Positions 17,150 through 25,730 of a stretch of 64,000 bases of DNA are shown piece after piece. The notes beneath the pieces are model-generated. The model did no database searches. It was not told where the DNA came from and was given only the letters and a program-made list of their open reading frames with translations. The DNA comes from Qipengyuania proteolytica. Its GTDB lineage: Bacteria > Pseudomonadota > Alphaproteobacteria > Sphingomonadales > Sphingomonadaceae. The stretch spans positions 1,116,001 to 1,180,000 of the forward strand of contig NZ_JAIGNN010000001.1 of assembly GCF_019711565.1 (NCBI RefSeq), read 5' to 3'. Position numbers and translations under genes: made by a program. Position 1 is the stretch's first letter. Each line of letters opens with the position of its first letter.

Positions 17150-18138
17150 CCGGCGCGTCCCTGTTCTGCGGTGAGCGGGCGGGCGAGGATGCCCGAGACG
17201 GTCAGGCGCGGATCGTCACCCCTGATGAGGCCGTATACGGCGGTGACGATCGGCATGGCGACACCATGGCGTGCGGCCAGTTCGACGAGCACAGGCGCAG
17301 TGTGCGCCCCTTCCGCGACAGTGCGGCGATCGGCCATGAGCGTTTCCGCGTCCTGACCTTCGCCCAGCGCCTTGCCGAGCGAGAAATTGCGGCTCGAGGT
17401 GGAGGAGCAGGTCAGCACAAGGTCGCCTAGGCCGCACAAGCCCGCCAGCGTCTCGGCACGCGCGCCCAGCGCCTCTCCGAAGCGCAGCATCTCCGCATAA
17501 CCCCGCGCGATCAGCGCCGCGCGGGCGTTCTGGCCGAGGCCGAGCCCGTCGACGACGCCGCAGGCGATCGCGAGCACGTTCTTCACCGCTCCGCCGATTT
17601 CCGCGCCGGCGACATCGTCGGAGTAATAGGGCCGGAAGGCAGGGCGGGCGACGACCGGTGACAGGCGCACCCACTGCTCCTCGCCGCCGCCGCACGCGAG
17701 CGTCACGGCAGTGGGCAAGCCGGCGGCGACTTCATGCGCGAAGGTGGGGCCGGACAGCACGGCGATGGCGCTCTCAGGCGCGGCATCGCGGGCGACGTCG
17801 TTCATCAGCCTGCCGCTGCTCGCCTCGATCCCCTTGGAACACAACACGAGATCGCGCGGGTGCGACGGCATCGCTTCAAGGACACTGCCCATGTGCTGGG
17901 CGGGCGTGACCACGAGCAAGACGTCCAACTCCGCCATTTCGGCCAGATCGCCGGTTGCGCGGATCGTATCGGCCAGCCTGGCGGAAGGCAGGAAGGGCGT
18001 GTTGGTATGGTGGGCGTTGATTTCCTCGACCAGCTCGGTCTCGCGCGCCCAGATCAGCACCTCGCGGCCATCGCTGGCGAGCATCTGCGCGAGCGCCGTA
18101 CCCCAGGCCCCTGCTCCCAGAACACCGACGCGGGTCAT
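17146..18138 (-). CDS. gpsA: Glycerol-3-phosphate dehydrogenase [NAD(P)+]
   Basis: Reduces dihydroxyacetone phosphate to sn-glycerol-3-phosphate for phospholipid synthesis; cytoplasmic, 330 aa. Rossmann motif [18 protein letters not shown] at residues 3-20, then [38 protein letters not shown], and the catalytic Lys in [15 protein letters not shown], all typical of GpsA. The C terminus [29 protein letters not shown] is diagnostic. The frame is open far upstream, but the start is set at the ATG overlapping the tsaD stop (ATGA), which places the Rossmann motif at the N terminus. Confidence 0.96.
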   Translation of the reverse strand: MTRVGVLGAGAWGTALAQMLASDGREVLIWARETELVEEINAHHTNTPFLPSARLADTIRATGDLAEMAELDVLLVVTPAQHMGSVLEAMPSHPRDLVLCSKGIEASSGRLMNDVARDAAPESAIAVLSGPTFAHEVAAGLPTAVTLACGGGEEQWVRLSPVVARPAFRPYYSDDVAGAEIGGAVKNVLAIACGVVDGLGLGQNARAALIARGYAEMLRFGEALGARAETLAGLCGLGDLVLTCSSTSSRNFSLGKALGEGQDAETLMADRRTVAEGAHTAPVLVELAARHGVAMPIVTAVYGLIRGDDPRLTVSGILARPLTAEQGRAG

Positions 18139-19163
18139 CCTTTCACCCCTGCACCGCGCACCGGTTCCGCCTCGGGATCGAGCGGCCAGCGCGGGCGGGC
18201 CGAGATATCGAGCGCGTCGCTCTGGCCGAGCCGTTCGACACCCGCCCAGGCGATCATGGCGGCGTTGTCGGTGCAGAGCTTGGATGGAGGCGCGGCGAAG
18301 CGCATGGCGTGATCGGCCGCAAGCTCTTCGAGTGCTGCGCGCACCGTGGCATTGGCGGCAACGCCGCCTGCGACGACCAGCGTCTGCACGTCGGGCATTT
18401 GCGCCAGCGCAATGTGCAATCGGTCGGTTACGCAATCGACGGCGGCCTGCTGGAAACTCGCGGCGATATCCGCGACCGCATATTCGCCGCTCTCGTGCGC
18501 ACGCAGCACGGCGCTCTTGAGCCCGGCGAAGGAAAAATGCGGTTCGCCGCTGCCGACCATCGGGCGCGGGAGCGGCACGGCCTTCGGGTCGCCCTCCCGT
18601 GCCTTGCGCTCGACCGCAGGCCCGCCGGGGAAGCCCAGGCCGAGGATCTTGGCGGTCTTGTCGAAGGCCTCGCCCAGCGCATCGTCGATCGTGGTGGCGA
18701 GGCGCTTGTAGCGCCCGACGCCATCGACGCGCAGGATCTGGCAATGTCCGCCCGAGACCAGCAGCAGGGCATAGGGAAAGGTGATGCTTGCATCGGCAAG
18801 GCGCGGGCTCAGCGCATGCCCTTCGAGGTGGTTGATCGCGATCAGCGGCGTGTCGCTCGCCATCGCCAGCGCCTTGGCACTGACGAGCCCGACCATCACG
18901 CCGCCGATGAGGCCCGGACCCGCCGTCGCCGCGATGGCATCGCAATCGTCCAGCGTCACGCCTGCGTCCTCGAGTACGCCCGCGATCATCGGCGCGAGCC
19001 GTTCGGCGTGCGCGCGGGCCGCAATTTCCGGGACGACCCCGCCATAGGGCGCGTGCTCCGCATCCTGCGATGCGATCCGCTGCGCCACGATCCGCCGCTG
19101 GCCATCGACAAGCGCGGCCGCGGTTTCGTCGCAGGAACTTTCTATGCCGAGCACGAGTACCAT
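18135..19163 (-). CDS. tsaD: tRNA N6-adenosine threonylcarbamoyltransferase
   Basis: Kae1/TsaD/YgjD family, 342 aa. Transfers the threonylcarbamoyl group to A37 of ANN-decoding tRNAs, together with TsaB and TsaE. N-terminal [16 protein letters not shown] and the metal-binding His pair in [14 protein letters not shown] are visible, then [25 protein letters not shown] and [16 protein letters not shown]. The two His of the A-H-A-E-R-L stretch fit the iron/zinc site. Divergent from hemC across 44 bp, so both promoters must lie in or next to that gap. Downstream gpsA and the flippase follow by 4-nt overlaps, a common tsaD-gpsA arrangement. Confidence 0.96.
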   Translation of the reverse strand: MVLVLGIESSCDETAAALVDGQRRIVAQRIASQDAEHAPYGGVVPEIAARAHAERLAPMIAGVLEDAGVTLDDCDAIAATAGPGLIGGVMVGLVSAKALAMASDTPLIAINHLEGHALSPRLADASITFPYALLLVSGGHCQILRVDGVGRYKRLATTIDDALGEAFDKTAKILGLGFPGGPAVERKAREGDPKAVPLPRPMVGSGEPHFSFAGLKSAVLRAHESGEYAVADIAASFQQAAVDCVTDRLHIALAQMPDVQTLVVAGGVAANATVRAALEELAADHAMRFAAPPSKLCTDNAAMIAWAGVERLGQSDALDISARPRWPLDPEAEPVRGAGVKG

Positions 19164-19207
19164 CGCGCTTCCCCTTAGCGTGCCTGCCCGCTAGGGCAAG
19201 GAAACCT

Positions 19208-20137
19208 ATGCCGGCTACGCCCAACATCCGCCTCGGAACGCGCCAGTCGCCGCTTGCTATGGCGCAGGCGCATGAAACCCGCGCCCGCCTTTGCGCGGCA
19301 CATGGCTGGGACGAATCGGCGGTGGAGCTGGTCCCCGTCGTGGCGAGCGGCGACAAGGTGCTCGACCGCCCGCTGGCCGAGATCGGCGGCAAGGCCTTAT
19401 GGACGCGCGAGCTGGATCACTGGCTGGTCGAAGGGCGGATCGACATCGCGGTGCATTCGATGAAGGATGTCGAAACGCTGCGGCCCGAACAGATCGCCAT
19501 CTGCGCGATCCTGCCGCGCGCCGACAAGGCGGACCGGTTGCTGGGGGCCGCTTCAGTTGCCGCTATCCCTGAGGGGGCGAAGGTCGGCACCAGCGCCCCG
19601 CGCCGGGCGGCGCAATTGCTGCATCGCCGTCCGGACCTCGTTGTCGTCGGCATCCGCGGCAATGTCGCGACCCGCATGGCCAAGCTCGAGGCGGGCGAGG
19701 CCGATGCCACATTCCTCGCCTCGGCCGGCCTCGACCGGCTGGGCGAAGCCGGGGTAGGCGTACGGCTCGATCCGGAGGACTGGCTCCCTGCGCCCGCGCA
19801 GGCTGCGATCGGTATCGAATGCCGGAGCGACGATGAACGAACCCGCGCACTGCTTGCCGCTATCGACCACGCGCCGAGCAATGCCGAAGTGATGGCCGAA
19901 CGCCGCCTGCTCGAAGGCCTGGGCGGCGGGTGCAGCAGCCCGATCGCCGCGCTCACGACCACCAGCGGTGACGCACTTCACTTGCAGGTGGCGATCTACA
20001 GCAGCGATGGCGCGACCCGTATCGCCGACGAGGCGCGCTTTGCGGCAGGCGACTGCGACGCGCCGCTCGCGCTTGCGCGGCGCCTGCTCGAAGCCGCTTC
20101 GCCCGAAGTGCGGGCTCTGTTCGAAGGCGAGGCGTGA
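19208..20137 (+). CDS. hemC: Hydroxymethylbilane synthase (porphobilinogen deaminase)
   Basis: Joins four porphobilinogens into hydroxymethylbilane in haem synthesis; 309 aa. N-terminal IRLGTRQSPLAMAQA, then VASGDKVLDRPLAEIGGKALWTRELD, DIAVHSMKDVE, and RRAAQLLHRRPDLVVVGIRGNVATRMAKL. The cofactor-carrying Cys lies in EGLGGGCSSPIAAL near residue 242. Start chosen at the ATG preceded by AAGGA with 6 nt spacing; the longer open frame from 19070 crosses the tsaD promoter and adds nonhomologous sequence. The stop overlaps the GTG of hemD. Confidence 0.96.
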   Translation: MPATPNIRLGTRQSPLAMAQAHETRARLCAAHGWDESAVELVPVVASGDKVLDRPLAEIGGKALWTRELDHWLVEGRIDIAVHSMKDVETLRPEQIAICAILPRADKADRLLGAASVAAIPEGAKVGTSAPRRAAQLLHRRPDLVVVGIRGNVATRMAKLEAGEADATFLASAGLDRLGEAGVGVRLDPEDWLPAPAQAAIGIECRSDDERTRALLAAIDHAPSNAEVMAERRLLEGLGGGCSSPIAALTTTSGDALHLQVAIYSSDGATRIADEARFAAGDCDAPLALARRLLEAASPEVRALFEGEA

Positions 20138-20826
20138 AGCCGCTCTTCCTGCTGCGGCCCGAACCGGGCTGGTCGATTTCCGCCGAGACGGGCCGTGCGA
20201 TGGGGCTGGATGTCTTCGGCGGCCCCTTGTTCGAGGTCGAGCCTGCGCAATGGGAAGCGCCGGACCCCGACGGCTTCGAAGGCCTGCTGGTCGGCAGTGC
20301 CAATGTCTTTCGTCATGGCGGGGACGGGCTCGAGGCCTTCTCCCGGCTTCCCGTCCATGTGGTCGGCCAGGCCACTGCCGATGCCGCGCGAAATGCAGGT
20401 TTCGTTGTCGGCCAGGTCGGGCGCGGCGGTCTCCAGTCGGTGCTCGATGCGCTCGACGGCCGTGAACTGCACCTCCTGCGTCTCGCCGGGGAAGACCACG
20501 TCATACTCGCGGCTCCGGAAGGGATCCGCATCGAGACGCGGGTCGTCTATCGCACGGTGCCCATCGAGCTCGCCGATGCAGAGCGCCTGCGCGCTGGAGG
20601 CGTCGTGGCGCTCCATTCGGGGGCGGCGGCCACCCGCTTCGCCGAGGAATGCGACCGGCTCGGACTCGAACGCGCGCTGATCGACCTTGCCGTCATCGGC
20701 CCCCGCGTCGCCGAGATGGCTGGGACCGGCTGGCGCTCCATCCACATTGCAGAGGCTGCGGAGGACACGCAGCTACTGGCCTTGGCCAAGGCTTTGTGCC
20801 AAGATTCGCCCCAGAGGGATGGGTAG
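20134..20826 (+). CDS. hemD: Uroporphyrinogen-III synthase
   Basis: Cyclises hydroxymethylbilane to uroporphyrinogen III; 230 aa. Sequence conservation in this family is weak, but the two-domain layout, the early LLRPEPGWSISAETGRAMGLDVFGGPLFEVEP, the mid VVGQATADAARNAGF and the late VVALHSGAAATRFAEE ... VIGPRVAEMAGTGWRSIHIAEAAEDTQLLALA fit. The position directly after hemC with a GTGA start/stop overlap makes the call secure. Start is GTG. Confidence 0.92.
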   Translation: MKPLFLLRPEPGWSISAETGRAMGLDVFGGPLFEVEPAQWEAPDPDGFEGLLVGSANVFRHGGDGLEAFSRLPVHVVGQATADAARNAGFVVGQVGRGGLQSVLDALDGRELHLLRLAGEDHVILAAPEGIRIETRVVYRTVPIELADAERLRAGGVVALHSGAAATRFAEECDRLGLERALIDLAVIGPRVAEMAGTGWRSIHIAEAAEDTQLLALAKALCQDSPQRDG

Positions 20827-20869
20827 CGCCACGTGCAAAGCGGGCGCTTGGGTCGCAGAACGGAAGTAG

Positions 20870-21754
20870 ATGAACGAATTCACCAGCAGCAGGCGCAAGG
20901 GCCCGTCGGTCCGGCCGATGCTCGCAACAGTCCTCGCTTCGTTCGTGCTCGGCGGGGCGTTGGTCGGATATGGCGTCTACCGCATGACCGACCGGGGCGG
21001 AGAGGCAACAGATCAGGCCCAGCCGCAGACGGCGCTTGCTGCCGATCCCACGAATACGCCGACGCCGACGCCTTCCGCGACTGCCAGCCAGGCGGCGGAG
21101 CGCGCCGTCGCGCGGGTCGAGGAGCAGCAGGGCGGGATCGACCAGCGCCTTGCCGCAGCCGAACAGCGTATCGCCCGGCTCGATCTGCAATCGCAGGCGG
21201 CAGCGGGCAATGCCGCGCGCGCGGAAGGATTGCTGATCGCCTTTGCGACACGGCGGGCGCTGGAGAAGGGCGCCGAACTCGGATTCCTCGCCGACCAGCT
21301 TCGCCTGCGCTTCGGCGATGCCATGCCAAATGCCGTCGACACCCTGATCAGGGCGAGCCGCAATCCCGTGACGCTGGATGCCCTGATCGCACGCCTCGAG
21401 GGGCTTTCGCCGCGCCTCGCCGAGCCGGTGAGGGAAAGCGGCTTCGAGCGCTTCAAGAGCGAGCTTTCGCAGCTCTTCGTGGTGCGCAGCGAAAGTGCGC
21501 CGTCGCCGCAGCCCCAGCGTCGACTGGAGCGTGCGCGCCTGTTCCTCGAGAGCGGCCGCACCGAAGCCGCCATTGCCGAGGTCAAGAACCTGCCCGGCGC
21601 GCAGAACGCGCAAGGGTGGATTCGCGATGCGGAACGCTATGCGGCGATGCAGCAGGCTCTCGATCTGATCGAAACCGCCGCGGTGCTCGAACCGCGCCGC
21701 TTACGCGACGGGGCGGGCAACCGCATCGAACAGCCCAGCCTGGCCGAGGAGTAG
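20870..21754 (+). CDS. Mitofilin/Mic60-like inner-membrane protein
   Basis: 294 aa. A basic N terminus (SSRRKGPSVRP) leads into one membrane helix (about residues 17-38, MLATVLASFVLGGALVGYGVYRM), then a Pro/Thr-rich linker (DPTNTPTPTPSATAS), a helical/coiled-coil part (EEQQGGIDQRLAAAEQRIARLDLQSQAAAG) and a C-terminal helical domain ending ALDLIETAAVLEPRR. Alphaproteobacterial Mic60 homologues have this layout and lie beside hemC-hemD, as here. They shape inner-membrane curvature and contact the outer membrane. This one is short, with a reduced coiled coil. No clear internal similarity to HemX was seen. Ends 3 nt from the convergent hydroxylase gene. Confidence 0.75.
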   Translation: MNEFTSSRRKGPSVRPMLATVLASFVLGGALVGYGVYRMTDRGGEATDQAQPQTALAADPTNTPTPTPSATASQAAERAVARVEEQQGGIDQRLAAAEQRIARLDLQSQAAAGNAARAEGLLIAFATRRALEKGAELGFLADQLRLRFGDAMPNAVDTLIRASRNPVTLDALIARLEGLSPRLAEPVRESGFERFKSELSQLFVVRSESAPSPQPQRRLERARLFLESGRTEAAIAEVKNLPGAQNAQGWIRDAERYAAMQQALDLIETAAVLEPRRLRDGAGNRIEQPSLAEE

Positions 21755-21757
21755 GCT

Positions 21758-22987
21758 TCAGGCCCGGAGCATGTCGGGCAGCTTGCCCGATACCCCGCGT
21801 GCCTCGTCCATGAAGAACCGCTTGAGCCAGCCCGATCGCTGGACCCCCGCCATGCCGAGCCTCCGGGCCGCGCTGGCGGCCTTACCCGGCACGCCGAAGA
21901 GGCGGGTGAGGCTGTCGGTCGCGCCCATGACCATGAGCGCATCGAGTGCGCGCCATTCCTCATACTTCTTCAGCACCTGCGCATCGCCGAGATCGAGGCC
22001 GAGCCGCAGCGCCTCGTCGAGTACCTCCACCAGCGCGCCAACGTCTCGCAGGCCGAGGTTGAGGCCCTGTCCGGCAATCGGGTGCATGCCGTGCGCGCTG
22101 TCGCCGACGAGCGCGAGCCGGTTATCGACGATACGCGCCGTGTGCTGGAAGCTGAGCGGGTAGGACGAGCGTGCGCTGTTGAGCTTCAGCTCGCCCAGCA
22201 GGTCACCCATGCGCTTGTGGACCTCGGCGAGGAAGGCGCGGTCGGACAGCTTGAGAACGCCTGCGGCATCCTTCTCGTCCACCGTCCAGACCAGCGCGCT
22301 GCGGTGCTGGCCATCGGGGCCGTCGAGCATCGGCAGGAGAGCGAAGGGGCCATCGGGATAGAAGATTTCCCAGGCGATATTCTCGTGCGACTTCGAGTGG
22401 TCGAGTCCGGCGATCATGGCGCGGTGGCTGTAATCCCAGCTCGCCATCTTGAGGCCCGCTTCTTCGCGCGAGGGCGAGCCGCGGCCTTCCGCGCCCACCA
22501 TCAGCGCGGCTTTGAGCAATGTTCCATCGCCGAGGGTTGCCGAAACGCCGAATTCGCCGCGCTGGCGATCGACGACCTCGACCGGTGCGTGCCAGGAAAT
22601 CAGCGGTTCCTTCGCGGCCGCCTCGTGCAGCGCAAGGCGCAGCTGGCGGTTGGCGAACATGCGCCCCAGAGTGCCCTCGTGCGGTTCGGGACGGAAATCG
22701 AGTCGGCCCGGCTTCATCTGGTCGAGCACGGCGATGGCGGCTATGTCGCAGCCATGCGGCTCCAGCGCGCTCTCCAGGCCGATGTTGCGGAACAGCCGCC
22801 AGCTCGCGGTCGAAATGGCGGAGGCGCGCCCGTCGAAACCCTCGGCGGTGAGCGATGCAGGGTCGGCGCGATCGACGAGGTGGCTCGACAGACCCTTCTT
22901 CGCCGCAGCCAGCGCCAGCGTCATGCCCACCAGGCCGCCGCCCAGTATCAGCAGGTCCTTGGTGTCGTCAGCCTGGGTCATGGTCAC
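21758..22987 (-). CDS. UbiH/UbiF-type FAD-dependent ubiquinone-biosynthesis hydroxylase
   Basis: 409 aa flavin monooxygenase of the UbiH/Coq6 family; hydroxylates the benzenoid ring of ubiquinone precursors at the membrane face. The FAD dinucleotide motif LLILGGGLVGMTLALAAAKKG lies near residues 12-32. The second FAD motif is in NRLALVGDSAHGMHPIAGQGLNLGLRDVGAL, the family fingerprint (GD-H-HP-AGQG-N-G-D). Which ring position it hydroxylates (UbiH, F, I or L type) cannot be told. Starts at 22987 or two codons later are both possible. Divergent from dsbD. Confidence 0.9.
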   Translation of the reverse strand: MTMTQADDTKDLLILGGGLVGMTLALAAAKKGLSSHLVDRADPASLTAEGFDGRASAISTASWRLFRNIGLESALEPHGCDIAAIAVLDQMKPGRLDFRPEPHEGTLGRMFANRQLRLALHEAAAKEPLISWHAPVEVVDRQRGEFGVSATLGDGTLLKAALMVGAEGRGSPSREEAGLKMASWDYSHRAMIAGLDHSKSHENIAWEIFYPDGPFALLPMLDGPDGQHRSALVWTVDEKDAAGVLKLSDRAFLAEVHKRMGDLLGELKLNSARSSYPLSFQHTARIVDNRLALVGDSAHGMHPIAGQGLNLGLRDVGALVEVLDEALRLGLDLGDAQVLKKYEEWRALDALMVMGATDSLTRLFGVPGKAASAARRLGMAGVQRSGWLKRFFMDEARGVSGKLPDMLRA

Positions 22988-23049
22988 GCGCCTCGTTGCG
23001 AATAGTCTCCGGTGGCACTAGAGGCGCGCAGGTGGACGAGGCAAGGACA

Positions 23050-25128
23050 TTGAACGGTTTGCGGGCGGTTTGGGCGGCCATGCTGCTGCTCGCGAGCTTG
23101 CTCGGCACGGTGGCCCTAGCGCAGTCGCAGCCCGGCGGGCCGAACGATATTGCCGTCGAGATCTACGCCGACCGCGAGCGCGTGGCGGACGACGGTTCCG
23201 TCGAAATGACCGTTGCCCTGCGCTTCGTCCCGCGTGCGCCGGAATGGCATGGCTACTGGTCTAACCCCGGCGATGCCGGTCTGGGCATGGAAGTCGATTG
23301 GTCGTGGCCTGCCGAATGGTTCGGCGAGGCGGCCTATCCCTTGCCGAAGCGGCTCGTGATCGGCGACCTGATGAACCACATCTACGAGGGCGAATACGCG
23401 GTTCTCTACCCGGTGACGATCCCGGCAGGAACGAACATCGAAGATCTTGGGCCGCTCCGGGCGAGGGTACGGTATCTCGCCTGCACCGACACCATCTGCG
23501 TGCCGCAGACCGGCGAAGTGCGGCTCGATCCGTCGCGCGTCGACGCGCCGCTTGTGGACGTCTGGCGCGCCGATGCCGTGCCCCCGCTCGGGAGCGAGGC
23601 GGGCTTCGAATTCACGCGCGATCGATTGCGCATCGGCATCCCTTTGCCTGCGGCGAGCGATCTTGCGGGCGAGCCGCATGTGTTCGTCGCAACCAACGAA
23701 ATCGGCGGGGGCCAGCAGCTGGTCTATACCGGTGTGCAGACCTTCATTCGCCAAGGGGACCTGCTGGTCGCAGAGATCCCTCTGCGCGACATAAACGTGC
23801 CGGCAGATGTGGAGCTCGCCGTAGAGCCGCGCCCCGAAGTTGTAGAGGGCATTCTGGACCTCGGGAACGGACGCGGGCTCAAGTTCATGGCGACGCCAGC
23901 CGATGTACCGCTCGAAGGCGTCAAGCCGATCCGCGGTTCGGTAACCCCGGCGGTGTGGCAATTGCTGCTGGCGGCGCTCGCGGGCGGCTTGCTGCTCAAC
24001 ATCATGCCCTGCGTCTTCCCGATCCTGAGCCTCAAGGCGCTGTCGCTGGCGAAGGCAGGCGGTGACGAGCGCACAGCGCGCAGCGATGCGCTGGCCTATA
24101 CCGCGGGCGTGGTGCTGGCCTGCGCGGCGCTCGGTCTCGTCATCCTCGCCTTGCGCTCGGCGGGCGAGCAAGTGGGCTGGGCCTTCCAGCTGCAGCAACC
24201 GGTGGTCGTGGTCGCCCTGTTCCTTCTGGCACTCGCTATCACCGCCAATTTCCTCGGCTGGTTCGAAGTCCCCGGCATGGCGATTTCGGGCCAAGGGCGG
24301 TCGCGCGGCGGGTCCTTCGCGACAGGCCTGCTGGCGGCCTTTGTGGCTACGCCTTGCACCGGACCGTTCATGGCCCTCGCACTGGGAGCGGCGCTGGTGA
24401 TCCCGCCGCTGCATGGTCTCGCGGTGTTCGTGGCGCTCGGCGTGGGATTGGCGCTGCCCTTCCTGCTGGTCGGTTTCGTCCCCGCCATCCGCGCGCGACT
24501 GCCGAAGCCCGGCCCCTGGATGGAGCGGTTCCGCCGGTGGATGGCACTGCCGATGGGGCTGACGGCGCTGGCGCTCGCCTGGCTGGTCTGGCGCATCGGT
24601 GGCGGCGCGTTCCTGCTGGTCGCCGGCGCAATAGGGGCGGCGCTGATCGCGGGCCTCTACCTCGCCGGTCGTTTCCAGCGACGCGGGAAGGGAGGACCGA
24701 TCTTCGGCGCCTTGGCCGGTGCTATCGTTCTAGCATTCGTGTTCTTGCCGACGCCGCAATCCGAAGCGGCCGCCACCGAGAGCCTGCTCGACCCCGTGCC
24801 CTTCAGCGATACCGCGCTGGACGAGGCGCGGGCGACGGGCAGGCCCGTGTTCGTCTGGTTCACCGCCGACTGGTGCGTCACCTGCAAGATCAACGAGAGC
24901 GTGGCGATCGAGCGCGAGGCGACGAGAGCGGCCTTCGCGGATGCGGGCGTCATCGCCATGCGCGCCGACTGGACCCGGCCCGACGAAGAGATCTCGCGCA
25001 TGCTGACGCAACAGGGGGCAGCGGGCATACCGCTTTACCTGTGGTATGCGCCCGGCAAGGACGCCGAGCAATTGCCACAGGTGCTTACGCCGGATCTTCT
25101 GGCCGAGAAGGCGCGGGCGTCTCGCTGA
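23050..25128 (+). CDS. dsbD: Thiol:disulfide interchange protein DsbD, probable TTG start
   Basis: Carries electrons from cytoplasmic thioredoxin across the inner membrane to periplasmic thiol proteins; about 692 aa. Order: signal peptide, a periplasmic N-terminal domain of the DsbD-alpha/DsbC-like kind (VRYLACTDTICVPQTGEVRLD, with its Cys pair), eight or so membrane segments with the conserved Cys of NIMPCVFPILSLKAL and ATPCTGPFMALALG, then a C-terminal thioredoxin domain with WFTADWCVTCKINE at about residue 603. The first ATG (23080) would leave a signal peptide without basic residues. The TTG at 23050 supplies an Arg and is preferred; the GTG at 23032 is also possible. The 3' end overlaps a convergent lipoprotein gene by 44 bp. 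Confidence 0.9.
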   Translation: MNGLRAVWAAMLLLASLLGTVALAQSQPGGPNDIAVEIYADRERVADDGSVEMTVALRFVPRAPEWHGYWSNPGDAGLGMEVDWSWPAEWFGEAAYPLPKRLVIGDLMNHIYEGEYAVLYPVTIPAGTNIEDLGPLRARVRYLACTDTICVPQTGEVRLDPSRVDAPLVDVWRADAVPPLGSEAGFEFTRDRLRIGIPLPAASDLAGEPHVFVATNEIGGGQQLVYTGVQTFIRQGDLLVAEIPLRDINVPADVELAVEPRPEVVEGILDLGNGRGLKFMATPADVPLEGVKPIRGSVTPAVWQLLLAALAGGLLLNIMPCVFPILSLKALSLAKAGGDERTARSDALAYTAGVVLACAALGLVILALRSAGEQVGWAFQLQQPVVVVALFLLALAITANFLGWFEVPGMAISGQGRSRGGSFATGLLAAFVATPCTGPFMALALGAALVIPPLHGLAVFVALGVGLALPFLLVGFVPAIRARLPKPGPWMERFRRWMALPMGLTALALAWLVWRIGGGAFLLVAGAIGAALIAGLYLAGRFQRRGKGGPIFGALAGAIVLAFVFLPTPQSEAAATESLLDPVPFSDTALDEARATGRPVFVWFTADWCVTCKINESVAIEREATRAAFADAGVIAMRADWTRPDEEISRMLTQQGAAGIPLYLWYAPGKDAEQLPQVLTPDLLAEKARASR

Positions 25129-25675
25129 CGTTTGGCTCGGGCTTCGGCTCTGGCGCCGCCATCGCGCGGCACCGTTCCACGAGTTCGCCGGGGCGCGCGC
25201 TGGGATTGAAGCGCAGCGTTCCCGCACCCGGAACCGTCGCTTCGACCTCGCGCTGGCCGGTGAGGACGTCGAGCTTCGGATCGAGCGCTTCGATCGTTCC
25301 CTCCCACCGCCATGCGCCGCCGTTTTCGGCAGCATCGATCTTCAGGCGCGAGACGTGGCCGTTGCCGATCAGCGCCAGCACCGCCTTCGCATGTGCGTCG
25401 GCCACGGCGAAACGGGTGTAGGTGACCAGCGGCAGGCCGCCCTGTTCGATGCATTCCAGCGCGAACAGCGGGCGCTCGCCGGGCTTGCCGTAGAGCAGGC
25501 GGTCGGCATTGTCGGTCGGTGCCCAGACCGCGCCTTCGACATCGGGGGAATCGATCGGGTCCGACGGAGCCTTCACCGCCGGAGCGAGCCGTGTGCGTTC
25601 GGCGTAGTCGTCCGATGCGGGGGGCTTGCACGCGGCGAGGGCAAGGGTCGAGACGAGGGCGAAGGTGCGAACCAT
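25085..25675 (-). CDS. Hypothetical lipoprotein
   Basis: Not recognised. 196 aa with a lipoprotein signal: MVRTFALVSTLALAAC, Cys at residue 16. The upstream in-frame ATG at 25789 would add a hydrophilic leader and run into the S10 peptidase gene, so the ATG before the signal peptide is chosen. The mature part has a central segment RPLFALECIEQGGLPLVTYTRFAVADAHAKAVLALIGNG with a lone Cys, a second Cys near ELVERCRAMAA (possible disulfide) and an acidic/proline-rich C terminus. Its last 44 bp overlap the 3' end of dsbD on the other strand. Probably periplasmic and membrane-tethered; role unknown. Confidence 0.75.
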   Translation of the reverse strand: MVRTFALVSTLALAACKPPASDDYAERTRLAPAVKAPSDPIDSPDVEGAVWAPTDNADRLLYGKPGERPLFALECIEQGGLPLVTYTRFAVADAHAKAVLALIGNGHVSRLKIDAAENGGAWRWEGTIEALDPKLDVLTGQREVEATVPGAGTLRFNPSARPGELVERCRAMAAPEPKPEPNVSETPAPSRPEDPA

Positions 25676-25730
25676 GCCCGCGGCTATGGCACAGCGCCTC
25701 GTGCAATCAAGCGGGCGCGCGAAACTGTCC

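Noticed and set aside
17146-19392. A 748-codon open frame on the minus strand through gpsA and tsaD
   Set aside because: Only the last 330 codons resemble a protein family (GpsA). The rest is the wrong frame of tsaD, and gpsA starts at the ATG overlapping the tsaD stop.
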